A DNA stretch of 64,000 nt from Phyllobacterium endophyticum (lineage in GTDB: Bacteria; Pseudomonadota; Alphaproteobacteria; Rhizobiales; Rhizobiaceae), in assembly GCF_003010935.1 (NCBI RefSeq), contig NZ_PGGN01000007.1, positions 185,068 to 249,067 on the forward strand. Direction: 5' to 3'. The notes under the pieces were generated by a model. The model was not told the DNA's origin. It saw only the letters and a program-made list of their open reading frames with translations, and did not search any database. Positions 8,223-20,813 of this stretch are shown one piece after another (positions within the stretch are counted from its first letter, which is position 1; every line of letters begins with the position of its first letter). Both the position numbers and the translations under genes were made by a program.

Positions 8223-9452
8223 ATGGATTGCAATCAAATCGGTGTCCGGCAGGACAGAGGGGAGCGTTTTAGGCCGATCAGCCGCGCACCCCTGTTGCTT
8301 TCATTGGTTCTCGCTCTTGCGGCCATGCTCGTCATCACCGAAACCGCCTCCGCACGTACACTCCTCGACATGCTGTTCGGCCAGCGCCCCGTCTATCGTG
8401 AAAGAACGGACCGCCTCATAGAGGATGGCAATGGTAGAAGGGTCCGGCAGCCAAACCGCAACCGGCCGATCAAGCGCGTACGGCCACGCTCCGTTGCTCC
8501 CCAGACTTCCACAGCTGCAATCCCCGGTGTCGAGATCAAGGAACTTGCCATTCCGCCAAAACTGCCGGATGCCAAGGCTGTGCTCGTGGTGGGGGACTTC
8601 ATGGCGAAGGGCCTCGCCGAGGGGCTTGATGAAGCCTTCATCGATGCGCCGGGTGTGCGTGTCGTCGACAAGAGCGACGGGTCCTCAGGCTTCGTCCGCG
8701 ATGATCACCTTAACTGGCCGGCAACCATTGGCAGCCTCGTCGAAGCCGAGAAGCCTGCTGTCGTCGTGATCATGGCGGGGGCGAATGATCGGCAGCAGTT
8801 CGCCAGTGGCCAAGCCCTGTTGAGCGATGACTGGAACAGGGAGTATCAGGCGCGGATCAACGCTTTTCTCGAAGCCGTCAAGAAAACCGGCCTTCCTGTC
8901 GTCTGGGTAGGCCAGCTCTCCTATAAGACGAGGAGCATGACGAACGATGTGCTCGCCTTCAACGAGCTCTATCGGAACGCGACGGAAAAGGCCGGGGGTA
9001 CATTCGTCGACGTCTGGGACGGGTTCGTTGACCAGAGCGGCAGCTTCACCCTGTCGGGTTTCGACATGTCCGGTCAGACCGCGCGGCTGCGCAACAATGA
9101 CGGTATCGGCCTGACCGCCGCCGGCAAGCGCAAGCTGGCTTTCTACGTGGAGAAGCCGCTGCGCCAGATGTTGGGCAATGCGACGTCGCCCGATATCGCC
9201 GCAATCAAGCCAGGCGCGCCGGTGCAGGCGCTTCCGGGAACGCCGCAGGCTCCCGTCACAGTCGATCGCGTTGCCCCGATCAGTCTCAACGATCCCGAAC
9301 TCGATGGAGGCAGCGCCCTTCTCGGCGCGGTCCCGCGCGGTGCACCCGCGCCGGCAAAATCCGCGCGCGACCGGCTCGTCATCGATGGCGTCGCTCCCGA
9401 CGGTCAACCTGGGCGCGTCAATGATTTCTCATGGCCGAAACCGCAGCAGTGA
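8223..9452 (+). CDS. DUF459 SGNH-fold periplasmic protein lacking the usual Ser and His
   Basis: The 409-residue protein has an N-terminal signal/anchor (about residues 21-45), an Arg-rich linker, an SGNH-hydrolase-like domain from about residue 115 to 320, and a Pro-rich tail. Block I reads VVGDFMAKG, with Phe where canonical SGNH enzymes have the nucleophilic Ser. The block corresponding to the catalytic Asp/His reads NNDGIGLTAAG, with Gly where His is expected. GANDR (block III) and an oxyanion-region Asn remain. The fold is therefore recognisable, but hydrolase activity is doubtful. DUF459 proteins of rhizobia are envelope proteins of unknown role. ATG at 8223 gives a plausible signal sequence. 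Confidence 0.8.
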   Translation: MDCNQIGVRQDRGERFRPISRAPLLLSLVLALAAMLVITETASARTLLDMLFGQRPVYRERTDRLIEDGNGRRVRQPNRNRPIKRVRPRSVAPQTSTAAIPGVEIKELAIPPKLPDAKAVLVVGDFMAKGLAEGLDEAFIDAPGVRVVDKSDGSSGFVRDDHLNWPATIGSLVEAEKPAVVVIMAGANDRQQFASGQALLSDDWNREYQARINAFLEAVKKTGLPVVWVGQLSYKTRSMTNDVLAFNELYRNATEKAGGTFVDVWDGFVDQSGSFTLSGFDMSGQTARLRNNDGIGLTAAGKRKLAFYVEKPLRQMLGNATSPDIAAIKPGAPVQALPGTPQAPVTVDRVAPISLNDPELDGGSALLGAVPRGAPAPAKSARDRLVIDGVAPDGQPGRVNDFSWPKPQQ

Positions 9453-9614
9453 GCGGAAAGATACTTTCGAATCAAAAATGCGCGGTTCTGATCCGAATCG
9501 CGGGACTTTGAACCACGCTCAAACGGGAATTCACCGGGTTCGCACCAAAACGGGCAATTCCGGCGGCAGAAATTCCACTTCCGCGGGAAGTTTAGTTGTC
9601 TCTGGTTGAATTAC

Positions 9615-11069
9615 CTATCTCGGCAGCACCGAAGCGCCCATGAGCGCGGCATCGATGGCTTGTGCCGCCTGGCGGCCCTCGCGAATGGCCCAGACTACCA
9701 GCGATTGCCCGCGGCGGACGTCGCCAGCCGTATAGAGTTTGTCAACGCTGGTGCGGTAATTCCTGTCATCCGCTGCAACCGAACGGTTACCCCGGCGATC
9801 GGCGCGCATATCGAGCGAAGCTGCCAGTTCCTTGACAATCCCATCTTCGAACGGGCCGGAAAAACCGATCGCGATGAATGCGAGGTCTGCCTTGATGAAA
9901 AACTCCGTCCCGGCGATGGGCTTGCGGGATTCGTCGACTTCACAGCATTTGACGTGGGTCAGCGTCCCGTTTTCCCCAATGAATTCAAGCGTTGCCACTT
10001 GAAATTCCCGGTCGGCGCCTTCGGCCTGCGAGGAGGATGTGCGCATTTTCGTTGCCCAGTAGGGCCAGACGCTGAGCTTGTCTTCCTTCTCCGGGGGCTG
10101 CGGACGGATGTCGAGTTGCGTGACCTTCACTGCGCCCTGGCGGAATGCCGTACCGACGCAATCCGATGCGGTATCGCCACCGCCCACAACTACCACGTGT
10201 TTTCCCGAGGCAAGAATCGGATCGCTTGGCCAAGCCACGGATTCGATGTTCTCGCGTCCAATGCGGCGGTTTTGCTGAACGAGATAGTGCATTGCATCAT
10301 GCACGCCTTCGAACTCGCTGCCGGGGATACCCGCCGGACGCGGGGTTTCCGCTCCGCCGCAGTAGAGGACCGCGTCGTAACTATCAATAAGTTCTTGAAC
10401 TGGCTTGTCAATTCCGACATTGACCCCACAGAAGAACGTAACGCCTTCGCCCTCCATCTGGGTGACGCGGCGGTCGATGAAGTGCTTTTCCATCTTGAAA
10501 TCCGGGATTCCATAGCGAAGCAAACCGCCCGGACGACTTTCGCGTTCGTAGACATGAACCTCATGTCCGGCGCGCCCAAGTTGCTGCGCGGCCGCAAGTC
10601 CCGCCGGACCGGAGCCAATGACCGCAACATTCTTTCCGGTCTTGGAAACGGCAGGCTGCGGAATGATGAAGCCCTTCTCATAGGCTTTGTCGGCAATCGC
10701 CTGTTCCACTGTCTTGATCGAAACCGGCACGTCTTCAAGGTTCAGCGTGCAGGCTTCCTCGCAGGGCGCCGGACAGATTCTGCCCGTAAATTCGGGAAAA
10801 TTGTTGGTGGAATGCAGGTTCCTGATCGCTTCATCCCAATTATCGTTGTAAACGAGGTCGTTCCAGTCCGGAATCTGATTATGGACCGGGCAGCCCGTCG
10901 GGCCATGGCAGAACGGAATACCGCAATCCATGCAGCGCGCAGCCTGCTTCTTCACCTCTCCGTCCGACATGGGAATCGTGAATTCCCTGAAATGCCGTAT
11001 GCGATCCGACGCCGGCTGATACTTGCCGACCTGCCGGTCTATTTCGAGAAATCCTGTGACCTTACCCAT
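9615..11069 (-). CDS. gltD: Glutamate synthase (NADPH) small subunit
   Basis: GltD passes electrons from NADPH through FAD to GltB, which makes two glutamates from glutamine and 2-oxoglutarate. The 484-residue protein has an N-terminal cysteine cluster (Cys46, 49, 54 and 60 in ARCMDCGIPFCHGPTGC) for iron-sulfur centres. The FAD Rossmann motif is VAVIGSGPAGLAAAQQLG, and a second nucleotide motif is HVVVVGGGDTASDCVG. I start at ATG 11069 (MGKVTGFLEIDRQ), preceded by GGGAAGAG; the longer in-frame extension upstream does not look like GltD. It lies 58 bases after gltB in one operon. Confidence 0.96.
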   Translation of the reverse strand: MGKVTGFLEIDRQVGKYQPASDRIRHFREFTIPMSDGEVKKQAARCMDCGIPFCHGPTGCPVHNQIPDWNDLVYNDNWDEAIRNLHSTNNFPEFTGRICPAPCEEACTLNLEDVPVSIKTVEQAIADKAYEKGFIIPQPAVSKTGKNVAVIGSGPAGLAAAQQLGRAGHEVHVYERESRPGGLLRYGIPDFKMEKHFIDRRVTQMEGEGVTFFCGVNVGIDKPVQELIDSYDAVLYCGGAETPRPAGIPGSEFEGVHDAMHYLVQQNRRIGRENIESVAWPSDPILASGKHVVVVGGGDTASDCVGTAFRQGAVKVTQLDIRPQPPEKEDKLSVWPYWATKMRTSSSQAEGADREFQVATLEFIGENGTLTHVKCCEVDESRKPIAGTEFFIKADLAFIAIGFSGPFEDGIVKELAASLDMRADRRGNRSVAADDRNYRTSVDKLYTAGDVRRGQSLVVWAIREGRQAAQAIDAALMGASVLPR

Positions 11070-11127
11070 CAAACTCTTCCCATGCTGAGCTCCGCCGCAG
11101 CGGCGCTCCAAGCGTAAACCATTGATC

Positions 11128-15846
<4,719 letters not shown>

Positions 15847-16380
15847 CGTCATTCCTCCGTTAAAACCCAAAGCTGGGCAGTCGTTTCTTTCCTGTCGCGC
15901 CAGCGCGTCCTCGACCCGCTAAGAGACGCAACAGCATCTTGAATCGGCGCATAATTCCCTTCAAAAACCGAACCGGCTTTCAGGGATTACCCGCTGGGGA
16001 CCGAATATCACAAATCGAGTCCCCCTTCATGCGGCATATGTTCCGCTGCGGATTGCGGTCACCATTATAAGGACGGAAGCACCAGCTCACCATCCTCGAT
16101 TTTGGTTTACACAAATAGGACAGCAATACTGTCTTATTATCGTATGCCAGAATTATTCCAAACACACAAGATGGAAAAGCAAAAAATATCAGCGTCCTAC
16201 GCAACATCATTACGCAAATTGCGCGAAATGTATTCTGATTGTTTCACGTAATGCGCTTTCCTCCAAAAGCCAAAGGAGAAACAGTCCCTTCCACATGGTA
16301 GGTATTTTACCGGTCCCTTTGCACGCGTAGGCGAAAAGCGTATGCGTTGGCGCGTCAGTGAAACTTCTTAAGGTTCAATC
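15847..16380. other. Intergenic region between gltB and threonine aldolase
   Basis: These 534 bases are AT-richer than the surroundings and should hold the divergent promoters of gltB and the aldolase. I see no convincing gene. The clearest signal is an inverted repeat, AATAGGACAG at 16114-16123 and CTGTCTTATT at 16129-16138, with one G-T mismatch and a five-base spacer. It could be an operator or an RNA hairpin about 270 bases upstream of gltB. The aldolase has AAGG seven bases before its ATG. Confidence 0.5.
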
Positions 16381-17430
16381 ATGAATTTCGCTTCCGATAA
16401 TTGGGCCGGAGCCCACCCGTCAATCGCCGAGAGTCTCAGCAGACACGCCGGCGGATTTGCCGCGGCCTATGGCACAAGCGCCCTCGACAAAGAGGTCGCA
16501 CAAACATTCAATGCAATTTTCGAGCGAGAAGTCGTCGTCTTCTTCGTGGGAACAGGGACAGCAGCAAATTCGCTGGCGCAGGCTGCCATCGCCAGGCCTG
16601 GCGGCGTCACCTTCGCCCATCGAGAAGCTCATCTCATCGAGGATGAGGGAGGTGCGCCGGGTTTCCTCGCTGGCGGCGCGCGTTTCCAGGCGATCGACGG
16701 CGCTGTGGGTCTCATTGAGATCGACAATCTGAGACAAGCGATAAAGGGCTTTGCGCCGGGCAACGTGCATGCCGGCCAGCCAATGGGCGTATCGATCACC
16801 CAGTCGAGCGAGATTGGTACACTTTATGAACTGAGCGATATCGCAGCCATCTCGGCCCTTTGCCGCGAGAACGGATTGCCGTTGCACATGGACGGGGCGC
16901 GCTTCGCCAACGCACTCGTGTCGCTCGGCTGTACCCCGGCGGACATGACCTGGCGTCAGGGCGTCGATATTCTCTCCTTCGGCGGCACCAAGAACGGCTG
17001 CTGGTGCGCCGAAGCGCTCGTGTTCATGGATCCTGCCCATGCACGTGAGATGCCCTACATTCGCAAACGGTCTGCGCAACTATTTTCCAAGTCGCGCTTC
17101 TTAGCCGCCCAATTCGACGCATATTTTGCCGGCGGCCTCTGGCTGGAACTTGCCTCCCATGCCAATGCAATGGCAGCCCGTCTCGCCGATCATATCAAAG
17201 CGTCGGATAAGTTGCGGCTCGCCTGGCAACCTGGCGCAAACGAAGTCTTCGCAATCATGACAAAGGATGATTCGAGGAAACTGCATGAGGCAGGCGTTGT
17301 CTTTTATGATTGGAAGCCGCCATATTCCGAAAGGAACTTGGTCGGGGAAAACGAAACGCTGGCGCGTCTTGTCACCAGCTTTGCCACGACATCGGAAGAG
17401 ATAGACCGGTTCGGCGACCTGATCGTATAA
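16381..17430 (+). CDS. ltaE: Low-specificity L-threonine aldolase
   Basis: This PLP enzyme splits threonine or allo-threonine into glycine and acetaldehyde. The 349-residue protein carries FFVGTGTAANSLA (phosphate cup), HMDGARFANAL with the PLP-pairing Asp171, and the Schiff-base Lys204 in SFGGTKNGCW. HLIEDEGGAPGF is also typical of the aromatic-amino-acid beta-eliminating lyase/threonine aldolase family. The beta-eliminating lyases of the same family are longer and differ around the lysine. ATG at 16381 follows AAGG. The stop codon runs straight into a bidirectional terminator, so the gene is probably transcribed alone. Confidence 0.92.
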   Translation: MNFASDNWAGAHPSIAESLSRHAGGFAAAYGTSALDKEVAQTFNAIFEREVVVFFVGTGTAANSLAQAAIARPGGVTFAHREAHLIEDEGGAPGFLAGGARFQAIDGAVGLIEIDNLRQAIKGFAPGNVHAGQPMGVSITQSSEIGTLYELSDIAAISALCRENGLPLHMDGARFANALVSLGCTPADMTWRQGVDILSFGGTKNGCWCAEALVFMDPAHAREMPYIRKRSAQLFSKSRFLAAQFDAYFAGGLWLELASHANAMAARLADHIKASDKLRLAWQPGANEVFAIMTKDDSRKLHEAGVVFYDWKPPYSERNLVGENETLARLVTSFATTSEEIDRFGDLIV

Positions 17431-17461
17431 AAAAAGCGGCGCATTGCTGCGCCGCCCTTTT
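17428..17461. terminator. Bidirectional terminator between ltaE and the Hsp20 gene
   Basis: GCGGCGCA (17436-17443) and TGCGCCGC (17448-17455) form a perfect 8-bp stem with a TTGC loop. A-residues lie on the left (17428-17435) and CCTTTT on the right. It can stop transcripts from both converging genes, with the better U-run serving the minus-strand hsp20 message. Confidence 0.85.
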
Positions 17462-17479
17462 CATCCGTCCACCGATCCG

Positions 17480-17950
17480 TCAGTTCGTGGCTTTCGCCTC
17501 GATCTGCTTGGCTTCCTTGTCAGACAAGGAAGTAACGGCAATCTTGCGCGGCTTCATCTCTTCCGGAATTTCGCGCTTGAGCTCAATGTTCAACAGGCCG
17601 TTTTTCAGGCTTGCTCCACTGACCTCGACGAAATCGGCAAGATGGAAGCGGCGCTCGAACGCACGCGAAGCGATCCCGCGGTAAAGCGTTTCGGCCTTTT
17701 CATCAGCCTTGTCGGCAGCCTTTTCGCCAGTCACCTTGAGCTGATTGCGATGAGCCTCGATCTGGATTTCGTCCTCCGAGAACCCGGCAACTGCGATGGT
17801 GATGAGATAGGTGTTGTCACCTGTCCGCTCGATATTATAGGGCGGGTAGGTCTGGGCACCTTCTGGCTGGGCCAGCGAATCGAGTATGGTAAAAAGCCGG
17901 TCGAAACCAACGGTCGAACGGTAGAGTGGTGAAAAATCAACGTGACGCAT
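17480..17950 (-). CDS. Small heat-shock protein, Hsp20/alpha-crystallin family (IbpA type)
   Basis: The 156-residue chaperone binds unfolding proteins in the cytoplasm and keeps them refoldable. The N-terminal MRHVDFSPLYRSTVGFDRLF is the typical class A rhizobial sHsp start. The alpha-crystallin domain spans about residues 35-125 (YNIERTGDNTYLITIAVAGF, GIASRAFERRFHLADFVEV), and GLLNIELKREIPEE supplies the conserved I-x-I/L region. ATG at 17950 is chosen because GGAGGG lies eight bases upstream. The leader looks like a ROSE RNA thermometer (separate entry), which fits heat control. Confidence 0.94.
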   Translation of the reverse strand: MRHVDFSPLYRSTVGFDRLFTILDSLAQPEGAQTYPPYNIERTGDNTYLITIAVAGFSEDEIQIEAHRNQLKVTGEKAADKADEKAETLYRGIASRAFERRFHLADFVEVSGASLKNGLLNIELKREIPEEMKPRKIAVTSLSDKEAKQIEAKATN

Positions 17951-18060
17951 GTTTAAGCCCTCCTTCAGAGCGACAATGTTTGCGTGTTTTGGCCCTCGGT
18001 AGAACTCCCTTGTTGGCAAGTTCCGTCGAACCAGTGACCCCGAAATGGCGGTCACGGAAA
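17951..18060 (-). promoter_or_regulatory. Probable ROSE-like RNA thermometer in the hsp20 leader
   Basis: On the minus strand the ribosome-binding site AGGAGGGC (17957-17964) can pair imperfectly with GTCGCTCT (17967-17974). The latter contains TCGCT, which fits the U-Y-G-C-U motif that masks AGGAGG in ROSE elements of rhizobial small heat-shock genes. Upstream lie further stems: GTGACC/GGTCAC (18034-18039 with 18050-18055), TTCC/GGAA around it (18021-18024 with 18056-18059), and CTTG/CAAG (18009-18012 with 18017-18020). This modular row of hairpins ending in a weak SD-masking helix matches the ROSE layout. The transcription start is not identified. Confidence 0.5.
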
Positions 18061-18214
18061 CTATCTGGTTAGCCCAGCAGCAGATTTCAAGAGGTTACAA
18101 ACTGTGGCTGCGGATGAACGCAAAATGAACATCATCTTCGGAATACGTTCACGTGGACGTGCCTATAAATGTACCCAAGGTTGGAAACGAACCGACATTA
18201 CAAAGGAAATGATA

Positions 18215-18649
18215 ATGAAGAAAACCGTGCTCGCAATTACCGCCACAGCGCTTTTGATTACGGGCTTTGCTTCTTCTGCGGTTGCTCAGGAACGCTACTA
18301 CCGGGAAAAAGCACCGGCCATCTATTTCGACGACGGCGAATTGGACGGGTATGCTGTTCAGGAGCGCCGCTACTATGATGGAGAGAGTCGCCGCTATTAT
18401 CGCGATGAACGCCGCGAGCGGTTCGGTCCCCGCGACGTAGCTCGCATGCTTGAACGTCGTGGTTATCGGGTTCGTGACGTGGATTACGAGCGTGGACGCT
18501 ATTTTGTTCGCGCTTCGCGCCGCGGCAACCCTGTTCTCGTCGTGGTCTCCCGTGACGGTGAGATTCTCGAAACCCGCCGTGCCGGTGGCGATCGTTACCG
18601 CGACCGCCAAGAGAGTGGCTTTCGTATAGAGATAAACCCGGCTTACTAG
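18215..18649 (+). CDS. Secreted Tyr/Arg-rich protein, PepSY-like C-terminus
   Basis: The 144-residue protein starts with a clear signal peptide (MKKTVLAITATALLITGFAS, cleavage after SAVAQ). A stretch of unusual composition follows with many RYY, RRYY and RDERRERFG units. The last 70 residues (PRDVARMLERRGYRVRDVDY, RYFVRASRRGNPVLVVVSRD, GEILETRR) resemble a PepSY-type fold found in small periplasmic proteins. The role is unknown. ATG at 18215 is preferred because AAGG precedes it and the signal peptide begins there. A strong terminator follows, so it is monocistronic. Confidence 0.75.
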   Translation: MKKTVLAITATALLITGFASSAVAQERYYREKAPAIYFDDGELDGYAVQERRYYDGESRRYYRDERRERFGPRDVARMLERRGYRVRDVDYERGRYFVRASRRGNPVLVVVSRDGEILETRRAGGDRYRDRQESGFRIEINPAY

Positions 18650-18702
18650 ATAAAAGGCCGAATTCGTTCCGGGTGTAACGTCCCTTCCATCCGGAATGAA
18701 CT

Positions 18703-18744
18703 GACCGGAAACTCTTCAGGCAGAGTTTCCGGTCATTCTTTTTT
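18703..18744 (+). terminator. Rho-independent terminator
   Basis: GACCGGAAACTCT (18703-18715) pairs perfectly with AGAGTTTCCGGTC (18722-18734) over 13 bp with a six-base loop, followed by a T-rich run ending TTTTTT at 18739-18744. It ends the transcript of the secreted Tyr/Arg-rich protein. Confidence 0.93.
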
Positions 18745-18792
18745 CCAAGCACCAGTTTGACCTTTGCCACACTGCATCTTATCACGATCGGT

Positions 18793-19782
18793 ATGATCGC
18801 CGGTGAACGTAGGACAGTGACCGACCAGATGATCCGACCTCTTGTCGAGACGCCCGCCAATCCTGCTCCGCCAGGCACACGCGTTCATTCCCTTGGACTT
18901 CGTGACGGCAAGGAACTCCGTTACGCCATCACGCCCGCAAGTGCCCAGCCCCAACAGGGCACGGTCATCATTTTGCACGGGCGCAATGAGTGTATCGAGA
19001 AATATTTCGAGACGATGCGGGACATCGCAGCGCGCGGATTTACGGCGGCAACCTTTGATTGGCGCGGTCAGGGCGCATCCAGCCGACTGTTGCGAAACGC
19101 CGCCAAAGGCCATGTTCGGAGCTTCGACGACTACGCCGCAGACTTCGAGCAATTGTTCGAAAGCGTTCTTCTCCCCGATTGCCGTGCGCCGTTCTACATA
19201 CTAGCCCACTCGACCGGCGCGCTGGCGGCCCTGCTGGCAGCGCCGGCCCTCTCCAATCGTATCCGCCGTATGGTCCTGATTGCACCGCTCCTGGATATCA
19301 ACGGCAGCCGAATGAGGAAAACAACGGTCCGTTTGGCTGCAAGTACCCTCCGCTATACTGGTTTGGGCCCAGCTTACATGCTTGGTGGCCCACACAGGAT
19401 AAGGTCCTTCAATCTCAACGAAGTCACGACTGACGCAACGCGATATGCACGCAATTGCGAGATTCTGGAGCAGGCGACAGACCTTGCAATCGGTGGCCCC
19501 ACCGCCAGCTGGATTTTCGCGGCAGCGAAAGCGGTAAAACAGATCAGCAAGCCGGAATTCATCGAGAAAATCCGAATTCCGCTTCTGATAATAGCCGCAG
19601 GAGCCGACACCGTGGTGTCCACGCGAGCGATAGAGTGGTACACGCTCCAATTGCGTAATGCGACGTTGCTGACGATCGATGGTGCCAGACACGAAATTCT
19701 TCAGGAGAAGGATTTCTACCGCAAGCAGTTTTTTGCGGCGTTCGACGCTTTCATTCCCGGGACCGGCAGTGAAACGCTATAG
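18793..19782 (+). CDS. Alpha/beta hydrolase, lysophospholipase (PldB-like)
   Basis: A serine hydrolase of the monoacylglycerol lipase/lysophospholipase-like group (Hydrolase_4). VIILHGRNECIEKY carries the oxyanion-hole HG, FDWRGQG is typical of the group, and the nucleophile elbow is LAHSTGALA. The acid is probably in IIAAGADTVVS, and the catalytic His in DGARHEILQE. Substrate and physiological role cannot be told from sequence. Start is uncertain: ATG 18793 or ATG 18829 (or a GTG at 18820) have only weak upstream signals. The gene ends eight bases from the convergent hisN. Confidence 0.85.
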   Translation: MIAGERRTVTDQMIRPLVETPANPAPPGTRVHSLGLRDGKELRYAITPASAQPQQGTVIILHGRNECIEKYFETMRDIAARGFTAATFDWRGQGASSRLLRNAAKGHVRSFDDYAADFEQLFESVLLPDCRAPFYILAHSTGALAALLAAPALSNRIRRMVLIAPLLDINGSRMRKTTVRLAASTLRYTGLGPAYMLGGPHRIRSFNLNEVTTDATRYARNCEILEQATDLAIGGPTASWIFAAAKAVKQISKPEFIEKIRIPLLIIAAGADTVVSTRAIEWYTLQLRNATLLTIDGARHEILQEKDFYRKQFFAAFDAFIPGTGSETL

Positions 19783-19790
19783 CGCTCGCT

Positions 19791-20564
19791 TCAATGATTG
19801 AGCAGTTCCAAGGCCTTGGCGTGGAGCTCCGGCGTCGCAGCAGCAACAATGTCGCCGGCTTTCTCAGCCGGACCTCCATCCCAGGTGCTGACCACACCGC
19901 CGGCCTTTTCGATGATCGGAACAAGGGCGACGATGTCATAGGGATGTAATCCCGTTTCAATGACCAGATCGACGAACCCGGCTGCAAGCATCGCATAGGC
20001 GTAGCAATCGGTCCCGTAGCGCGCGAGCCGGACATGCTGTTCCACGCGATCGTAGGCATTACGTTTATTGTCCTTGAACATTGCCGGTGTTGTCGTAAAC
20101 AATGTTGCGTCGGCGAGTTCCTTCGTTTTCCGCGTCGCAAGGCGCCTGTTGCCACCCGGCCCCTCGTACCAGGAGGCTTCGCCGTCAGACATGAACAGTT
20201 CCTTGGTAAAGGGCTGGGACATGAGCCCCGCGACGGCATCGCCCTCGATAGTCAGACCGGCTAGCGTGCCCCAGACCGGAATGCCGGAAATAAACGCCCT
20301 CGTGCCGTCGATCGGGTCGATTACCCAAACGTGGGAATGATCGAGATTTTCGCCGCCGAATTCTTCACCGAGGATTCCATGATCGGGCAAGCGTGTATTT
20401 ATCAGCTTGCGAATCGCTTTTTCTGCCTCTCTGTCCGCCTCCGTTACGGGATCAAATCCCGTAGAAAACTTGTTGTCGATGAGCGACATCGTCCGGAATC
20501 GCGGCAAGGTCTGCTCCGCGGCAACATTGGCAATTTGCCTCAATAAAGAAAGTTCGATGACCAA
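19791..20564 (-). CDS. hisN: Inositol monophosphatase-family histidinol-phosphatase
   Basis: The 257-residue protein has all metal-binding motifs of the IMPase superfamily: DPVTEADREAEKAI, GEEFG, WVIDPIDGTRAFISG and TGLHPYDIVALVPIIEKAGG. Within that superfamily, PIDGTRAFISGIPVWGTLAG and the overall length match HisN-type histidinol-phosphatases of actinobacteria and alphaproteobacteria, which make histidinol. Inositol monophosphatase activity is the alternative. The start is TTG at 20564, placed five bases after a strong AGGAGG. No other his gene is nearby, as is common for hisN. Confidence 0.85.
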   Translation of the reverse strand: MVIELSLLRQIANVAAEQTLPRFRTMSLIDNKFSTGFDPVTEADREAEKAIRKLINTRLPDHGILGEEFGGENLDHSHVWVIDPIDGTRAFISGIPVWGTLAGLTIEGDAVAGLMSQPFTKELFMSDGEASWYEGPGGNRRLATRKTKELADATLFTTTPAMFKDNKRNAYDRVEQHVRLARYGTDCYAYAMLAAGFVDLVIETGLHPYDIVALVPIIEKAGGVVSTWDGGPAEKAGDIVAAATPELHAKALELLNH

Positions 20565-20671
20565 AACGGCCTCCTGGGTGCTAAATTATTCTCATTTTCC
20601 TGCCTTAGAGGCAAATTCTTGCATTTTTTTTAGGCAACTAACAGTAGTGCACAAAAAACCGCACAAAACGC

Positions 20672-20699
20672 TTGACATTTGTGCGATGCAGCATAGATT
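20672..20699 (+). promoter_or_regulatory. Sigma-70-type promoter of the small RNA
   Basis: TTGACA (20672-20677) is a perfect -35 box. TAGATT (20694-20699) is a good -10 box at 16-base spacing. Transcription would start near 20707, fitting a short RNA ending at the terminator at 20785. Confidence 0.75.
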
Positions 20700-20706
20700 G
20701 ATACAT

Positions 20707-20785
20707 GGACGGGGCGACCTGTCTATGCCCTCCTTGGGCGTTTCCTCCCTAGACTTGGGCCGCGCTTTATGCGCGGTCTTTTTTT
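20707..20785 (+). ncRNA. mmgR: Trans-encoded small RNA, alpha-r8/MmgR-like
   Basis: A promoter, about 79 bases and a strong terminator stand alone between hisN and the formylglutamate hydrolase gene. The RNA folds as GUCUA (20721-20725) with UAGAC (20750-20754), enclosing a GCCC/GGGC hairpin with loop UCCUU. The single-stranded UUUCCUCCCU lies at 20741-20750. It ends in CCGCGC (20760-20765)/GCGCGG (20771-20776) followed by seven U. As I recall, this 10-mer and a length near 77 bases are the hallmark of the Sinorhizobium MmgR family, which affects polyhydroxybutyrate storage. The pyrimidine core could pair with Shine-Dalgarno sequences. The 5' end is inferred. Confidence 0.75.
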
Positions 20786-20813
20786 GCCCTCAATTTTGAA
20801 CCTGGTCTGCTTT

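Noticed and set aside
15980..16210. A 76-residue minus-strand frame in the gltB upstream region
   Set aside because: No ribosome site or family match and an odd composition; more likely part of the leader/promoter region.
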